Shown here piece by piece: positions 1 through 9,155 of a stretch of DNA of 64,000 bases. Position 1 is the stretch's first letter. Each line of letters opens with the position of its first letter. The notes under the pieces were generated by a model. The model was given only the letters and a program-made list of their open reading frames with translations. It made no database searches and was not told the origin of the DNA. The DNA is taken from the NCBI GenBank assembly GCA_030411725.1, contig MU839842.1, positions 682,001 through 746,000 of the forward strand, read 5' to 3'. Both the position numbers and the translations under genes were made by a program. Source of the DNA: Echria macrotheca. Taxonomy: Eukaryota > Ascomycota > Sordariomycetes > Sordariales > Schizotheciaceae.

Positions 1-9
1 ACTTAGTAC

Positions 10-340
10 CTAGGTAACCAGTGCGCCAGAAATCACGACCATGACAACCATGCCGACAATCATAGGTAATAGGCAGCGGCCGAATGCCCGAGTCCACGGC
101 ACTCGCCTGCCGGACCACCTGATGCCATAACTGTGTGTAGTAAAAGTCAACAAACAATGCGGCGCCGTTAAAAAACACGTACCAAGCCGCGGCGGCAACA
201 CTCCGCTGCGTGAGAATCCGCAGCGGCACAGCCGACCTCTCCCGTCTTCGATGGGCGGCGCCAAAGACCAGATCCAGAAAGCGGGATACCAGAAACAAGG
301 AGCGCCAACCGCTCACATCAAGGGGCGCGAGTATCACACT
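10..340 (-). pseudogene. MFS transporter relic (frameshifted fragment)
   Basis: Reading the minus strand from about 340 downwards gives a stretch typical of a 14-TM drug-efflux MFS protein: a VPLRIL motif, then hydrophobic sequence with AWYVFFNGAALF and a SAVDSGIR motif. The expected continuation LLPMIVGMVV is present but in another frame, and it ends at a TAG inside a TACCTAGGTA motif. No splice pair restores the frame and there is no ATG. It is most likely a decayed piece of an efflux transporter that could extend left of the window. An assembly indel at the edge cannot be excluded. Confidence 0.45.
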
Positions 341-955
341 TCTTGATCGCCGACGTCGGCCACCCACAGGATTAGAACATTAAGTGTATGGAAACCAAGG
401 TACAAGGGGAGATGCAAGTGACTACCTAGGTAAGTGGATGAAGCTCAGAAGTGCAAAAAACAGCCAAGACGGGGTCCCGTATTGTTGATCAACTAGGTAA
501 TCATCGGCCTCCTCTCATCCTCCTGGATGGGCGGCGGCTGGTTTGTGACACGACAAAGAATCTATAAGAAAAGCACAGAGACAATGAACGAAGATAGTAA
601 GTACCTAACTTTAAGAGGTAGGTCTTGTAGGTCAGGAACTGAAGCTGTCCCCCAGGCGGTCGGGTGCTTGGACGGTTACTTGGATAGTAGGTTGTTAGGC
701 AGCTTCCGTAGGTAAAGTGCCCAAGTTATTAGTCCTATTACTATATCCGCCGCCAGGTCTCCAGATCAAATACCCAAGTCTGACAAACGGGAGCCTTGAA
801 CGAAAAAAGAGTAGCTCGGCCTCCTCCTTGTCTCATATTTCCGATGGGAATATATCCAGTGTATTCACTCAGCACTAATAAGCGTAGCAAGCTAGATTAG
901 CAACGCACCAGACCAAACAAGCCCGGCCGACCGCCAGGATTTGCAATAAGTCAAC
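341..955. other. intergenic, no gene seen
   Basis: Several TACCTAGGTA-like motifs and short open frames without ATG or codon character. A possible last exon of the gene at 956-1195 may lie at about 860-890 (see that entry). Nothing else is supported. Confidence 0.5.
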
Positions 956-1195
956 CTAGACACTTACACCACAGCCTCGGCAGTAGCACGGATCACAGCC
1001 AAGTCCGAGTTGGATCCGATTAATACAGGTGCTGGTGCATTGCTGATTGCAGGCATCCTCCAGCTGTATGCACTTGGCACATTCGTCTGGAGAAATCGGC
1101 TCCGGCTCCGGCTCCGGCGCGGGGGCTGCCATGACGCCGCTGCTGAGGGCGAGGCTGAGTATGCTGAGGAGGACAGTTGATGATGAGAGCTTCAT
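956..1195 (-). CDS. small secreted cysteine-rich protein
   Basis: The reading from the ATG at 1195 gives 79 residues. Residues 1-23 form a clear signal peptide (MKLSSS start, a long Leu/Ser core, cleavage near VMAAPA). A short acidic EPEPEP linker follows, then a compact domain with nine cysteines in 45 residues. Size, signal peptide and Cys density are those of fungal effector-like secreted proteins; no family is recognised. The last codons read GTA AGT GTC TAG, a perfect splice-donor sequence placed right before the stop. The true protein may therefore splice on to a further exon of a few residues at lower coordinates (acceptor candidate CTAATCTAG near 890). A GTG or TTG start upstream would mask the signal peptide, so 1195 is preferred. 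Confidence 0.65.
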   Translation of the reverse strand: MKLSSSTVLLSILSLALSSGVMAAPAPEPEPEPISPDECAKCIQLEDACNQQCTSTCINRIQLGLGCDPCYCRGCGVSV

Positions 1196-1904
1196 TGTGG
1201 CTTCGGTTCGGTTGTTTGAAGTTTTGAAGTCTGTTGAGTCCTGAAGCGGGGGCAAGACGAGAGGAAGGGGGGACGGGAAGAAAGAAAAGTACATTCGTAA
1301 ATGAATCTGAACAAACTTTTTAGGGCCAAACTCACCTCTTTATACCTTGAGGCGACAAAGTACGTCTCCCCCCTTTCCCGCGGGCCGCGCTGGGAGAGCG
1401 AGCTTCCCGGACTTTTGACCAGAAGGCGGCGCTGCTGACGTTGACACTTGACATGCAGTCATCAATTTTCCGCCTATCGGATCTTGTGTTCAGGAGGTGG
1501 TGTTGTTGCGACGTTGACTTTCCGCTTGCATTTCCAAACCTGCCGCTGGTTTTCTTGGTGTTGTGAATGATATCCCCCTTTTTGGACTGACCTTACGGGT
1601 AAGTCAAAAAGTGAAGCACCCAGAGGGTGCATTAACTAGGTAGGTAGTCCTCAGAGCAGAGCCTATTCCTGGAATTCTTATGGGTCCTGTGATAGTACAG
1701 CTATAGTGCATAGGACCAGCCTTCTCGAGTAAGGCTTTGCAGCTCTGTTCAGGCTCTTCTTGGATCAGTATTGCGGAACCGTATGTATGTTGGGGTCTTT
1801 AAAAAGATATCAGCAATATAAAGTTAAGTAGTTGGGTAAAACGTTAGCGGGTGACCGGAAGCAAAAGGGGGGTGCACCCCTCTCAGATGCCACAAACGCA
1901 ATCC
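1196..1904. other. intergenic between two minus-strand genes
   Basis: Promoter region of the small secreted protein, with a TATA-like run at about 1340 (CTTTATACC on plus). Its far end is the 3' flank of the HET gene. No coding sequence seen. Confidence 0.5.
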
Positions 1905-3974
1905 TCACTCAACGACGAAATCCTCCTCGACCAACTCGCCCCGCTCCATCATGCCCATGGCCTCTCCCTGCATCAACCTATCCACATAGGCCTCCTCAAG
2001 CAGAATGCGACGACAGCGACGCTCCCCACCCCCCTTGACGACCCTCATGATGACCGGCACGTCCAGTCCGCGCAACACACATACCTGGTCGCCCGGCCTG
2101 GCGAGGTGAGAGACCAAGCAGTACCGACCCTGCTCTGTAATGGCAAAGCAGCGGCCGGCACTCACGCTAGCCATGCTACGAAAAAATATCAACGCAGTAT
2201 CATAGCTACCATCACTATTCGCAGGCCCGGTGTCATCGCAATCTCTCACCGCACCACCATCGACGAGACGAAGAAAGTCAAGTAAGCCGTTGAGGTAACT
2301 CCGCACGCCAAGTTCCCAAGGCCGACCGCCACACATGACGGCCGCGAAAGCCCTCAGCGTCGCCTTGTACATGTGTAGCGGCAGCGGGTGATCTGGATGC
2401 CGATACGTCGCCCAGTAGCGGTTGGACGAATAGGCGGACGGCGTATCCTGCCTGACCAAAATGGCAAGTAGCGCGTGGAGGTCGAGTTTTTGTTGTGTCG
2501 TGGTTGTTGTGGTGGGGTGGTCGTCCGCGTCGGTGAAGTGGATGGTGCCCTCGTCGAAGCCAAAGTGGATGTGGAAGGATTTCCAGAGCGAGTCGGCCGT
2601 CGTGCCTTGGAGCGTCAGACGCGAGCCATCAATAGGGGGCACGAATGAGACCAAATCAGCGGTGGCTGGGGGCCCGCCTGCGTGAAACGTCGGCTCGGGG
2701 AGCAACGAGATGTTGTCGGGCTTGTTGCTGATGTGCCAGCGTATCACCCACGACGGGGCTCCGTCGTCGAGGCTTTGGGCGTCGTGTTCCACGGCCACGA
2801 GGGCGCGCAGGCCGACCATGCCGAGACAGAGTTTCGTGACGTCGGTATACACTTCGTTGACGTCTTTAGTGTAGTCTGGAATGACGATGGGGGGGCGGTC
2901 CAGGCCGTTCCTGCATCTGGTTGTTCCGCCCAAACTCGTTGGATCGCCACGCGCTAGTGGGTGGCCGAGGAAGGCGTAGACCCGGTCTCGGGGGTCTCTG
3001 CAGGAAAGCAATGACGCGTCATCGAGGAGGTCGAAAAACGTAGGTCCCTCGCTCTTCCACTCTGGGTCTTCTTCGTGTGACTGCTGCTGCCAGTCCTCCC
3101 ACTCGCAGTGAATCCGCCATGGGGCGAGCCGGTGGCGCGCCAGAGACTTTTGTGTGTTCGACCATTCCACCGTCGCTATCAGCTGTCGGTACCTAAACGA
3201 TGTATGTCCGTATAGGACGACGGGGTTCCGTGCGAGGCCGACCTCCTGGATGACCCAGACGCGCCGGAACCAGGGCAGTTCGAGCACCTCGCGTAGCGCG
3301 GCCCACCACGCATCCCTTTCCTGGAGCAGAGCTTGAAACTGAACGTCGATGTCGTCGTCCACAGCATCAATGGCGTCGTCCCCGTCTGCGTCTGTGTCTT
3401 CGTTGGACAATACCCTCATAACACTTTGGACAAGGTTCATCACCGCCCTGTCAGCACCGGGCGTCGGCGGGTTGCCCATGCACACAAACACTCGCTCGGC
3501 CTGGGCGTAAATGGCGCCCATGAAAGCTACCTGCGCGCTTCGCTCGTCATCGTCGGCCTGGTTAATGCACACGGCATCTGCCCAGATGCGGTGGGCTGCA
3601 GGTTGTGCCCGTCCGCGTGCCTGTTCCTGTTCCTGTTCGCGACGAGCATGACGCAGAGCCCAATCCAAGTTTTGGGATATGGGTACCGCAAACTTGTTGC
3701 CGACCGCGATGTTACAAGAACTTGATTGGGCAGGTGAATCAGTGTGGGTGTCGCCGGTATCCCAGACATACGAGATGGCGTCGAAGGGGGGCGCGCAGGC
3801 GAGGGGGTGCGTCTCGAGTGAGGCGACTAGCGGGGCATCGCTGGCGCCTTCGCAGACGTTGTCATTGTCGGATGGGGGATGCAAGAGCAAAAGACGGATA
3901 GTGCGCGAGGGTGGTGGCCGGAGAGGACGGTAAATGTATGGGGTGAGTGGCGGGGCTAGGTTCATGTTGTCCAT
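1905..3974 (-). CDS. HET-domain protein (heterokaryon incompatibility-like)
   Basis: 689 residues in one exon from the ATG at 3974. The HET domain spans about residues 64-200. FDAISYVWD matches the first HET block, and RIWADAVCINQ followed by DDDERSAQVAFMGAIYAQAERVFVCMG matches the second (WIDA-CINQ) block. The rest is the long variable C-terminal region usual in this family. HET proteins act in self/non-self recognition after hyphal fusion, often triggering cell death; the partner cannot be told from sequence. The gene is one of three HET genes in the window, and the three are not close duplicates. It is intact, with no stop or frameshift. A role in allorecognition is inferred from the family only. 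Confidence 0.88.
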   Translation of the reverse strand: MDNMNLAPPLTPYIYRPLRPPPSRTIRLLLLHPPSDNDNVCEGASDAPLVASLETHPLACAPPFDAISYVWDTGDTHTDSPAQSSSCNIAVGNKFAVPISQNLDWALRHARREQEQEQARGRAQPAAHRIWADAVCINQADDDERSAQVAFMGAIYAQAERVFVCMGNPPTPGADRAVMNLVQSVMRVLSNEDTDADGDDAIDAVDDDIDVQFQALLQERDAWWAALREVLELPWFRRVWVIQEVGLARNPVVLYGHTSFRYRQLIATVEWSNTQKSLARHRLAPWRIHCEWEDWQQQSHEEDPEWKSEGPTFFDLLDDASLLSCRDPRDRVYAFLGHPLARGDPTSLGGTTRCRNGLDRPPIVIPDYTKDVNEVYTDVTKLCLGMVGLRALVAVEHDAQSLDDGAPSWVIRWHISNKPDNISLLPEPTFHAGGPPATADLVSFVPPIDGSRLTLQGTTADSLWKSFHIHFGFDEGTIHFTDADDHPTTTTTTQQKLDLHALLAILVRQDTPSAYSSNRYWATYRHPDHPLPLHMYKATLRAFAAVMCGGRPWELGVRSYLNGLLDFLRLVDGGAVRDCDDTGPANSDGSYDTALIFFRSMASVSAGRCFAITEQGRYCLVSHLARPGDQVCVLRGLDVPVIMRVVKGGGERRCRRILLEEAYVDRLMQGEAMGMMERGELVEEDFVVE

Positions 3975-4581
3975 TGCGGTGGGACGGAGCGAGTCTGGTT
4001 CAGCATGCTCTAGTTATGTCTTGCAGTTGGGCGAGGTGATGGAGTGCGCAGCCTGATTGATCCGAACTGGTACCAAGTGTGAAGGCGAGACGCGCACGTG
4101 CTCGCGGCATTCAGCTACTATGCGGTTTACGTGACATGAGCACAGAACTTGTCGGGACTGCCAGGCAAGCTAGGGTTAGGGCTCGGGCTCAGATAAGGTA
4201 TATATAGGGGCGAAGTAGAGGGACCGCTTACGGTGGAAGCGTCCAGCTTCTTACGGCTCAAGACAGATAGTATATATCGGGGCGATTTTGGGGGGTTCAG
4301 AGACCATTCCACTTCCTGTATTATACCTATCTTTAGTGAAGCAGCCAGAATGCGAGGTATCGCCATGCTCAAATACAGTTGCCTGCGCTACCTGTAGCCA
4401 CCTTGTCACACCGCCAGTGCTCAAATTCTGACAAATCTTTAACCCCTTTTGAGTCCCACATCCGCTGACTCTACATGTAATCACCTGTCCTGTTCTTTCA
4501 TGTATCATCTCCTTCCTGCCCAGCCAGCAGACCTGCTTGCAAATCTACCCAGGGCTCTCCGTTTTTTGGGTGGAGCCGAGA
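3975..4581. other. intergenic, promoter of HET gene
   Basis: Upstream region of the HET gene. It holds two TATATAG stretches on plus (about 4200 and 4271) and no supported gene. Confidence 0.4.
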
Positions 4582-5134
4582 TCATAGACTCGTCTTCTTC
4601 TGAATCCTCTGGGGCCCTGGGCGTGAACGGCGGTGCCCGCCGGGATCCGGTTGCTGAGCGCTGGAGTCCTGCTGTTGTCTGCCGATATCCAGCTGCTGCA
4701 AGTTGGACCGCGGTCTTGTTTCGAAACTTGACCCGGGGACCGCATTCTCCTCTCTGTTGTCCCTGGCGTCATCTGGGCTAAGGGAGCTCGGGTCAGAAAT
4801 ATCCTTTCGGTCAAAATTAGTTCGAGTACCTGAGGGGCAACGTACCATTCTTTTAGGACCTGGGACAAGCGCCACCGGCGCGCCGGCCAGCGATGGGGCA
4901 CATGTGGTACCTGCGGGCTTGAGGCTGGCGGTGGGTGTGCTCAGGGTGACCGTCGAGTTGCCGCTGGCGCTGATAACCGACACGGCGACGCGGGCGAGTA
5001 TGATGGTCTTTGTGAGCGTTTGGTAGCTGGTGCAGGTCGTGGTCGAGAGAGGATGTCGAGAGAGGATCAGCGACCATGGCCGCAAGCGACAGCAGCAGGG
5101 CGGCGGCGATCTTTGTGAGCGAGCGCCGCAACAT
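4582..5134 (-). pseudogene. secreted Ser/Thr-rich protein gene broken by a 13-bp tandem duplication
   Basis: The ATG at 5134 opens a convincing signal peptide (MLRRSLTKIAAALLLSLAAM, ending at about AMVAD). Directly after it the DNA holds two tandem copies of the 13-mer ATCCTCTCTCGAC (minus strand, about 5041-5066). With both copies the frame runs into unrelated low-quality sequence. The frame that one copy would give reads a Thr/Ser-rich secreted-protein sequence (TTCTSYQTLTKTIILARVAV, then SGNSTVTLSTPTAS), open down to 4582. A frameshifting duplication at the start of the mature region is therefore the simplest reading. It may be a fixed mutation, a polymorphism or an assembly error. The C-terminus shows no GPI signal and may itself be altered. 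The apparent 5085 start is a TTG codon and was not used. Confidence 0.5.
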
Positions 5135-6262
5135 GGCCTGTCATCAAAAGTTGCTAACGCGCGGCTGGGATGCTCTTCATATCGGACAGGGTGACTAGGA
5201 TCTGATCAAAAGACACCCAGAACCGGGGGCCCCACAACTGAATGTTGAAAAGACCCGGGTTGTACACCGGAGGAGCTGTATCATCGTTGGTTTCTTTCAT
5301 GATGGTGCCGAGGAATTTAGTGGCTCGTTATCGTCGTCGGCACGATGTAGAAGTCAGGGGGGTCCATGTCGCGAATAGCGAAGGGTTAGACGGCGGGAAT
5401 CCGTGGTATCGCGAAACATGGAAGTGTGAGGGGTGTCGTCTCGTGGTGGACTGCAAGTGGAGGGAGAAATCGTTGGCAGTTTTCCTTCCTGGGGTCCCTC
5501 CATTATATAGGCATTTTCCTAGCGAAGATCTGGCCTATCGGCGATGCGATGTTTGAGGTGAAGAAGGCTAGCGCCTGTCGCAGCTGCGTTGCCTAGGTGC
5601 CTAGCACCGGGGGGAGCGACGGGTGGGTTTGCCACTTGCCGTTGGCTCATGTATGAGCCAGCTCTTAGCTCCACGATCGACGCAGAAGGCACACAAGCGC
5701 ATGGGTGCTGGCTGCCAAACGGCGGTGAAACCCCAAACTGCTCATTGTCGAGTTCTACGGTCAGAAGTGAGGCTGGGGCATGTGATGCTTCACCAGGACC
5801 ATAACACTCCTCTGCTCCTACCGGCGCCGGCGGTGGCGACAGATGCTGTCGATTTTTCCAGCAGGTACCCTTCGATGCAGGGACCTCTGTTAAGTTCGGA
5901 AAGACCGGTTCGGCTCTGCCAACGTTGGTCGACATTACCACAATGAATTCAGTGAGCAAGGATTTATTCCGATGTGCCATCGGGTGCCTTCGCTAACAAG
6001 GCGTTGGTGGCTACCTAAGATCCAGGTTTACAACAGACCTCAGAAGTCCATCTTGCAGTCCACTTTACCTTCCTGCACCCGCATTCAGACTTCCCATTCA
6101 TCACGAAAGACTGAGACAAAATATAACAACTGCGCGGCCCATGATCCTCCAAACGCGGAAATCTTCCTTCCTCATCTGTTTGTGCTCATTCCCCACCTAC
6201 CCATCCCCCCATGCCAACAGTTCCTTCCAGCTTACGAGAGTACCTAGATGAGTGCTACCCAA
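5135..6262. other. intergenic, no gene seen
   Basis: Open frames here (for example an ATG-started minus-strand frame at 5519-5980, 153 codons) lack domain, signal-peptide or splice support. CCTAGGTGCCTAG-type motifs occur near 5593. I would not annotate a gene. Confidence 0.4.
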
Positions 6263-6841
6263 TCACATCACAACGCAGTTGCACTTGCAACACCCATTAC
6301 AGCAGCAGGAACAGCAAGTATTGCTATCCGACTGATTCACCGCCGCCGCTGCCGTCGGCTGACTCGTGTACGTCATGGTCTCGGTGCCAGGCACGCTCGA
6401 CACCCCTCTAGACGTACATACCCACTTTGCGCTTTTGATTTCGACCGCAGTGCTGACGCCGCCGCCGCTATTGCTTTTGCTCTTCAACGTTTGACATGCC
6501 CCCACGACGCCGACCTCAGCCGGATCCGCGTTCACGCTCTGGCAGTCGGCCCCGTCGTAGAGAACGAGCAGCGGCTGGCCGTAGTTGGGACAGTCAGGGA
6601 GGCTGTTGATGGACATGCTCAGAATGTCAGAGCTCGGGACCGGCTTGCATTCGTCCGGGAGGAGGAGCGGCGCGGCATTCTCGGTGAGTCGCTGGGTGAA
6701 CGAGCAGGCGGCGTCTTTGTAGTGGAAGACGGAGCCCTGCGACACCGTCGGCGAGTCGGTGGGCGGGCCGCCGAATATGGCCGAGGTGATGAGCGTCGTC
6801 CGTTTGAGATTTCTGGGGAGACTGGGTGAAGAAGCGACCAT
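6263..6841 (-). CDS. Cys-containing extracellular-type protein, paralogue of the 7775 gene
   Basis: 192 residues from the ATG at 6841; the upstream GTG was rejected. The middle (about residues 35-140) carries a pattern of F-x-x-x-D-x-x-C, then LPDC, LLVLYDGADC and VVGAC, spaced like the ectodomain of the divergent neighbour starting at 7775. The two are probably paralogues. No signal peptide follows this ATG, so an upstream exon with the leader may be missing; the 5' sequence to about 6968 is pyrimidine-rich and hydrophobic in one frame without an ATG. The extreme C-terminus is remarkable: a stretch with ten cysteines in about 15 residues (CCSCCCNGCCKCNC) that could be an acylated or metal-binding tail, or read-through past a missed splice. 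The function is unknown. Confidence 0.5.
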   Translation of the reverse strand: MVASSPSLPRNLKRTTLITSAIFGGPPTDSPTVSQGSVFHYKDAACSFTQRLTENAAPLLLPDECKPVPSSDILSMSINSLPDCPNYGQPLLVLYDGADCQSVNADPAEVGVVGACQTLKSKSNSGGGVSTAVEIKSAKWVCTSRGVSSVPGTETMTYTSQPTAAAAVNQSDSNTCCSCCCNGCCKCNCVVM

Positions 6842-7774
6842 CTTGCGTCTGGGCTTTGTGAGAAGATAGGCTCGTGGATGGAAGCTGGGCACCTTGACAG
6901 CATCGCGGAGGGGGGACTGGGAAGCTTTCAGAGAGAAAGAGAACGACGATAACGGGGATCGCTTGCACGGACCTAGGTATAGGTAAGGCTCCGGCCCGCC
7001 GTCAACACCCAGATCATGCGGAACCAGCTGCAGTCCGCCACTTTATGACAGCTTCGCAGTGTAAAGCATCAGGCTGTCGATGTGGGGTTGGCTCCAGTTG
7101 TTCTAGAATGCCCCATGATAACCGTCCTACCCCCATTGCATCGGTTCTTTGGCAAGATAAGTGGTCTGGGTCATCGTCCCCGGAGATTGTTACCCAACTA
7201 CAAGACCGTTCAGCCCGTTACCCTTTCCCGGGAGTTGGAATGGTGACCCGAAAAAGGAAGAAAAGTGCTTCCACGACGCCAGCGCGGGGTCAGGCCAAAC
7301 CCACGGTTGTCTTGCGCCCCGTTGCTCGCTGTGACAAACTGCACAACCACCCACGGTGGCTGGCGGCTGCTGCTCCTATTGGTCTGCCTGAAGGACCGAC
7401 GACCTGGGAGAGCCTGACGTTCATGCGCACACAGCACCGGAAGCTGCACCTGGCAAATGCTGCCCGCCAATCTCCAACTTCAGCTCGACACCGTGCTGTG
7501 TGCTTGGACCTGCCGCCGGGCGTTATCAAGGGAACAATGACTCTCTCCTCAGGATACCTGCCGTGCACTGCCCCCACGGGCGAAGTCTGCCTCAGGCTGA
7601 GACAGTTCTCGGTTTTCCACCGCAGTTTGCCTTTTGCCTTGCAAAATTCCCAGGAAAACTTCCGGCCTTTTGATTTTCCTTTGAGATGAGGGGGCCTCCG
7701 ATTGCCTACGTATCTAGCACGCCCATCGTCCTGTATTGAACGTTTCAAACACCGTCTTCAATCTCACCCTCACG
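6842..7774. promoter_or_regulatory. divergent intergenic region between two paralogous surface-protein genes
   Basis: 933 bp separate the starts at 6841 (minus) and 7775 (plus). The plus frame at 7045-7689 is long, but its composition and lack of domains suggest chance. No clear TATA box or repeat was found. Confidence 0.4.
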
Positions 7775-8464
7775 ATGAGCTGTGTGTGCAACCCCTGGTG
7801 GCACGCCCTCGCATTCCTGCTAGGCGTTGCACACGCAGCTAACGAGGGCACGATCCAGTTCTTTAGCGACCCGTCTTGCTTAACCGTCGCCGGAGAGCCC
7901 ATCACAGCAGCTTGGAATGCATGTGAAGCCTCCGACGCGTCACGAAACTACGGCGCCAAAGCTGTACTGTTCCCGGCTTGTGACTCCGGCAAAGCCGTTC
8001 TGGAGATTTCCGACATGAAGCTCTGTTCGCCACCTTCGTTCTACCCCAGAGCCCTGACCTCGGTGGTGGGCGAGTGTCTGGTGATACCGCTCGGGACCGG
8101 GATCGCATCGGCCGGCTTCGAATGCCAAGTCCCCGTAGACTCGAGCAGCCCATCACAGGTTCCGCCGACAAAGCCGACAACGCCAACAACAACCGAGCCA
8201 AGTCCATCCCCGAAGTCGACCGAAAGCCCGCCCGGGGGGTTTGATGAGAGTGACAAGATCGCCCTCGGAGTCGGTATTGGAATCGGCCTCCCGACGCTGC
8301 TCGTCGCGATATGGGTCTGTTGCTTCGGGGACCCCTTTAGACGTATCGAATATGAGTGGCTACTCCCGATACATCGAAATAACCTTCAACCACCTCCGTA
8401 TCGGAATGGCCCTCGGCCAGAGGAAGATAATGATGAACCTCCACCACCTTACGCGATTATATAG
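7775..8464 (+). CDS. single-pass membrane protein with Cys-rich ectodomain and PPxY tail
   Basis: 229 residues from the ATG at 7775; the upstream TTG was ignored. The order is: signal peptide 1-21 ending GVAHA; an ectodomain with about seven cysteines (residues 22-120); a Pro/Ser/Thr-rich stalk (121-155); one membrane span (about 162-183, starting IALGVGIGIG); and a basic juxtamembrane then acidic tail. The tail holds two PPxY motifs, PPPYR near 207-211 and PPPPYA near 222-227. The plan resembles fungal wall-stress sensor-like surface proteins, but the ectodomain is not a WSC domain I recognise. PPxY motifs usually bind WW domains such as those of Nedd4/Rsp5 ubiquitin ligases, so regulated endocytosis is a reasonable inference. 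It is divergent from its probable paralogue at 6263-6841. Confidence 0.72.
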   Translation: MSCVCNPWWHALAFLLGVAHAANEGTIQFFSDPSCLTVAGEPITAAWNACEASDASRNYGAKAVLFPACDSGKAVLEISDMKLCSPPSFYPRALTSVVGECLVIPLGTGIASAGFECQVPVDSSSPSQVPPTKPTTPTTTEPSPSPKSTESPPGGFDESDKIALGVGIGIGLPTLLVAIWVCCFGDPFRRIEYEWLLPIHRNNLQPPPYRNGPRPEEDNDEPPPPYAII

Positions 8465-8703
8465 GCGGTGAGACTTCATGGGTTCTAGGGTGGGATCCGA
8501 CATGGAAATAGGAATAAACAATGGCCTAGCTGGGCTGGCTTCCCCTGGTGTCCAAGTTGATACTGATGCAGCCGAAACGCTTCTGGTCTCTGGCTTTGAG
8601 TGGTTTTTCTTTGGTTGCAAGAGGGATGGACTTTTGAACCACGGCTGAACAGAAGCTGACCGTGTGACCGGGGCGTCATCCATCCGATCTTCTCCTCTTA
8701 TAC

Positions 8704-9155
8704 ATGTACCCATCACCACTACCACGGTCCAGAGTCTCAGCTTTACCCATCAAATTTAGACAATTTGTATATATGCTTGCACACACACACACAAAAAAAA
8801 AAGAAACAAGCCGAGCTCGAAGCCGAACCAGAACCACGAATGGTCATCAGAGCGACGAGAAATCGAACGAGTCACACACCACATAGTTCCACTCCCTAAC
8901 AACCGCCGTCGTCATACTCCCTATCCACACCCTCCTCACAGGCTCACCCTCGCGGCAGCGGTAGCAGCAGCAGCCACAGCCGCAACCATCCCCCGGGTCG
9001 ACGAATCCAGCACCAATCTCGCCCTGCGCAGCGAGAACGAAGCGGAGGGAGATATTGTGGCCGACGGACTCATCGCCGTTGACAGCGTCCGGTCTGATGG
9101 GCACATCGTGGCTGACGGCGTCGATCCGGATGGACATATTATGGTTGATAAGTAA
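8704..9155 (+). CDS. candidate secreted repeat peptide (two exons)
   Basis: Proposed exons are 8704-8726 and 8942-9155, 78 residues. Exon 2 follows a canonical branch site and acceptor (CCCTAAC, then CCTCACAG) and opens with a signal-peptide core (LTLAAAVAAATAA), then TIPRVDE. The mature part carries three degenerate units GDIVADG, GHIVADG and GHIMVDK, ending at TAA. The unit spacing (51 and 33 nt) keeps register. Most differences between units are silent in this frame (GGA/GGG, CAC/CAT, ATT/ATC, GAC/GAT), which favours coding on plus. Exon 1 supplies MYPSPLPR but uses a weak donor (GTCCAG), so the start is uncertain. A long minus-strand frame (8847-9290) overlaps and lacks an ATG at its 5' end; it is the competing explanation. 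Confidence 0.35.

Noticed and set aside
5519..5980. Minus ATG frame of 153 codons
   Set aside because: No recognisable feature, and Pro/Ala-rich low-information sequence.
6248..6829. Plus ATG frame of 193 codons
   Set aside because: Arg/Ala-rich shadow of the minus gene, which shows a conserved Cys pattern.
7045..7689. Plus open frame of 214 codons between the paralogous pair
   Set aside because: No leader, domain or splice support; composition looks like chance.
8772..8802. CA and A run
   Set aside because: Ordinary microsatellite; nothing depends on it.
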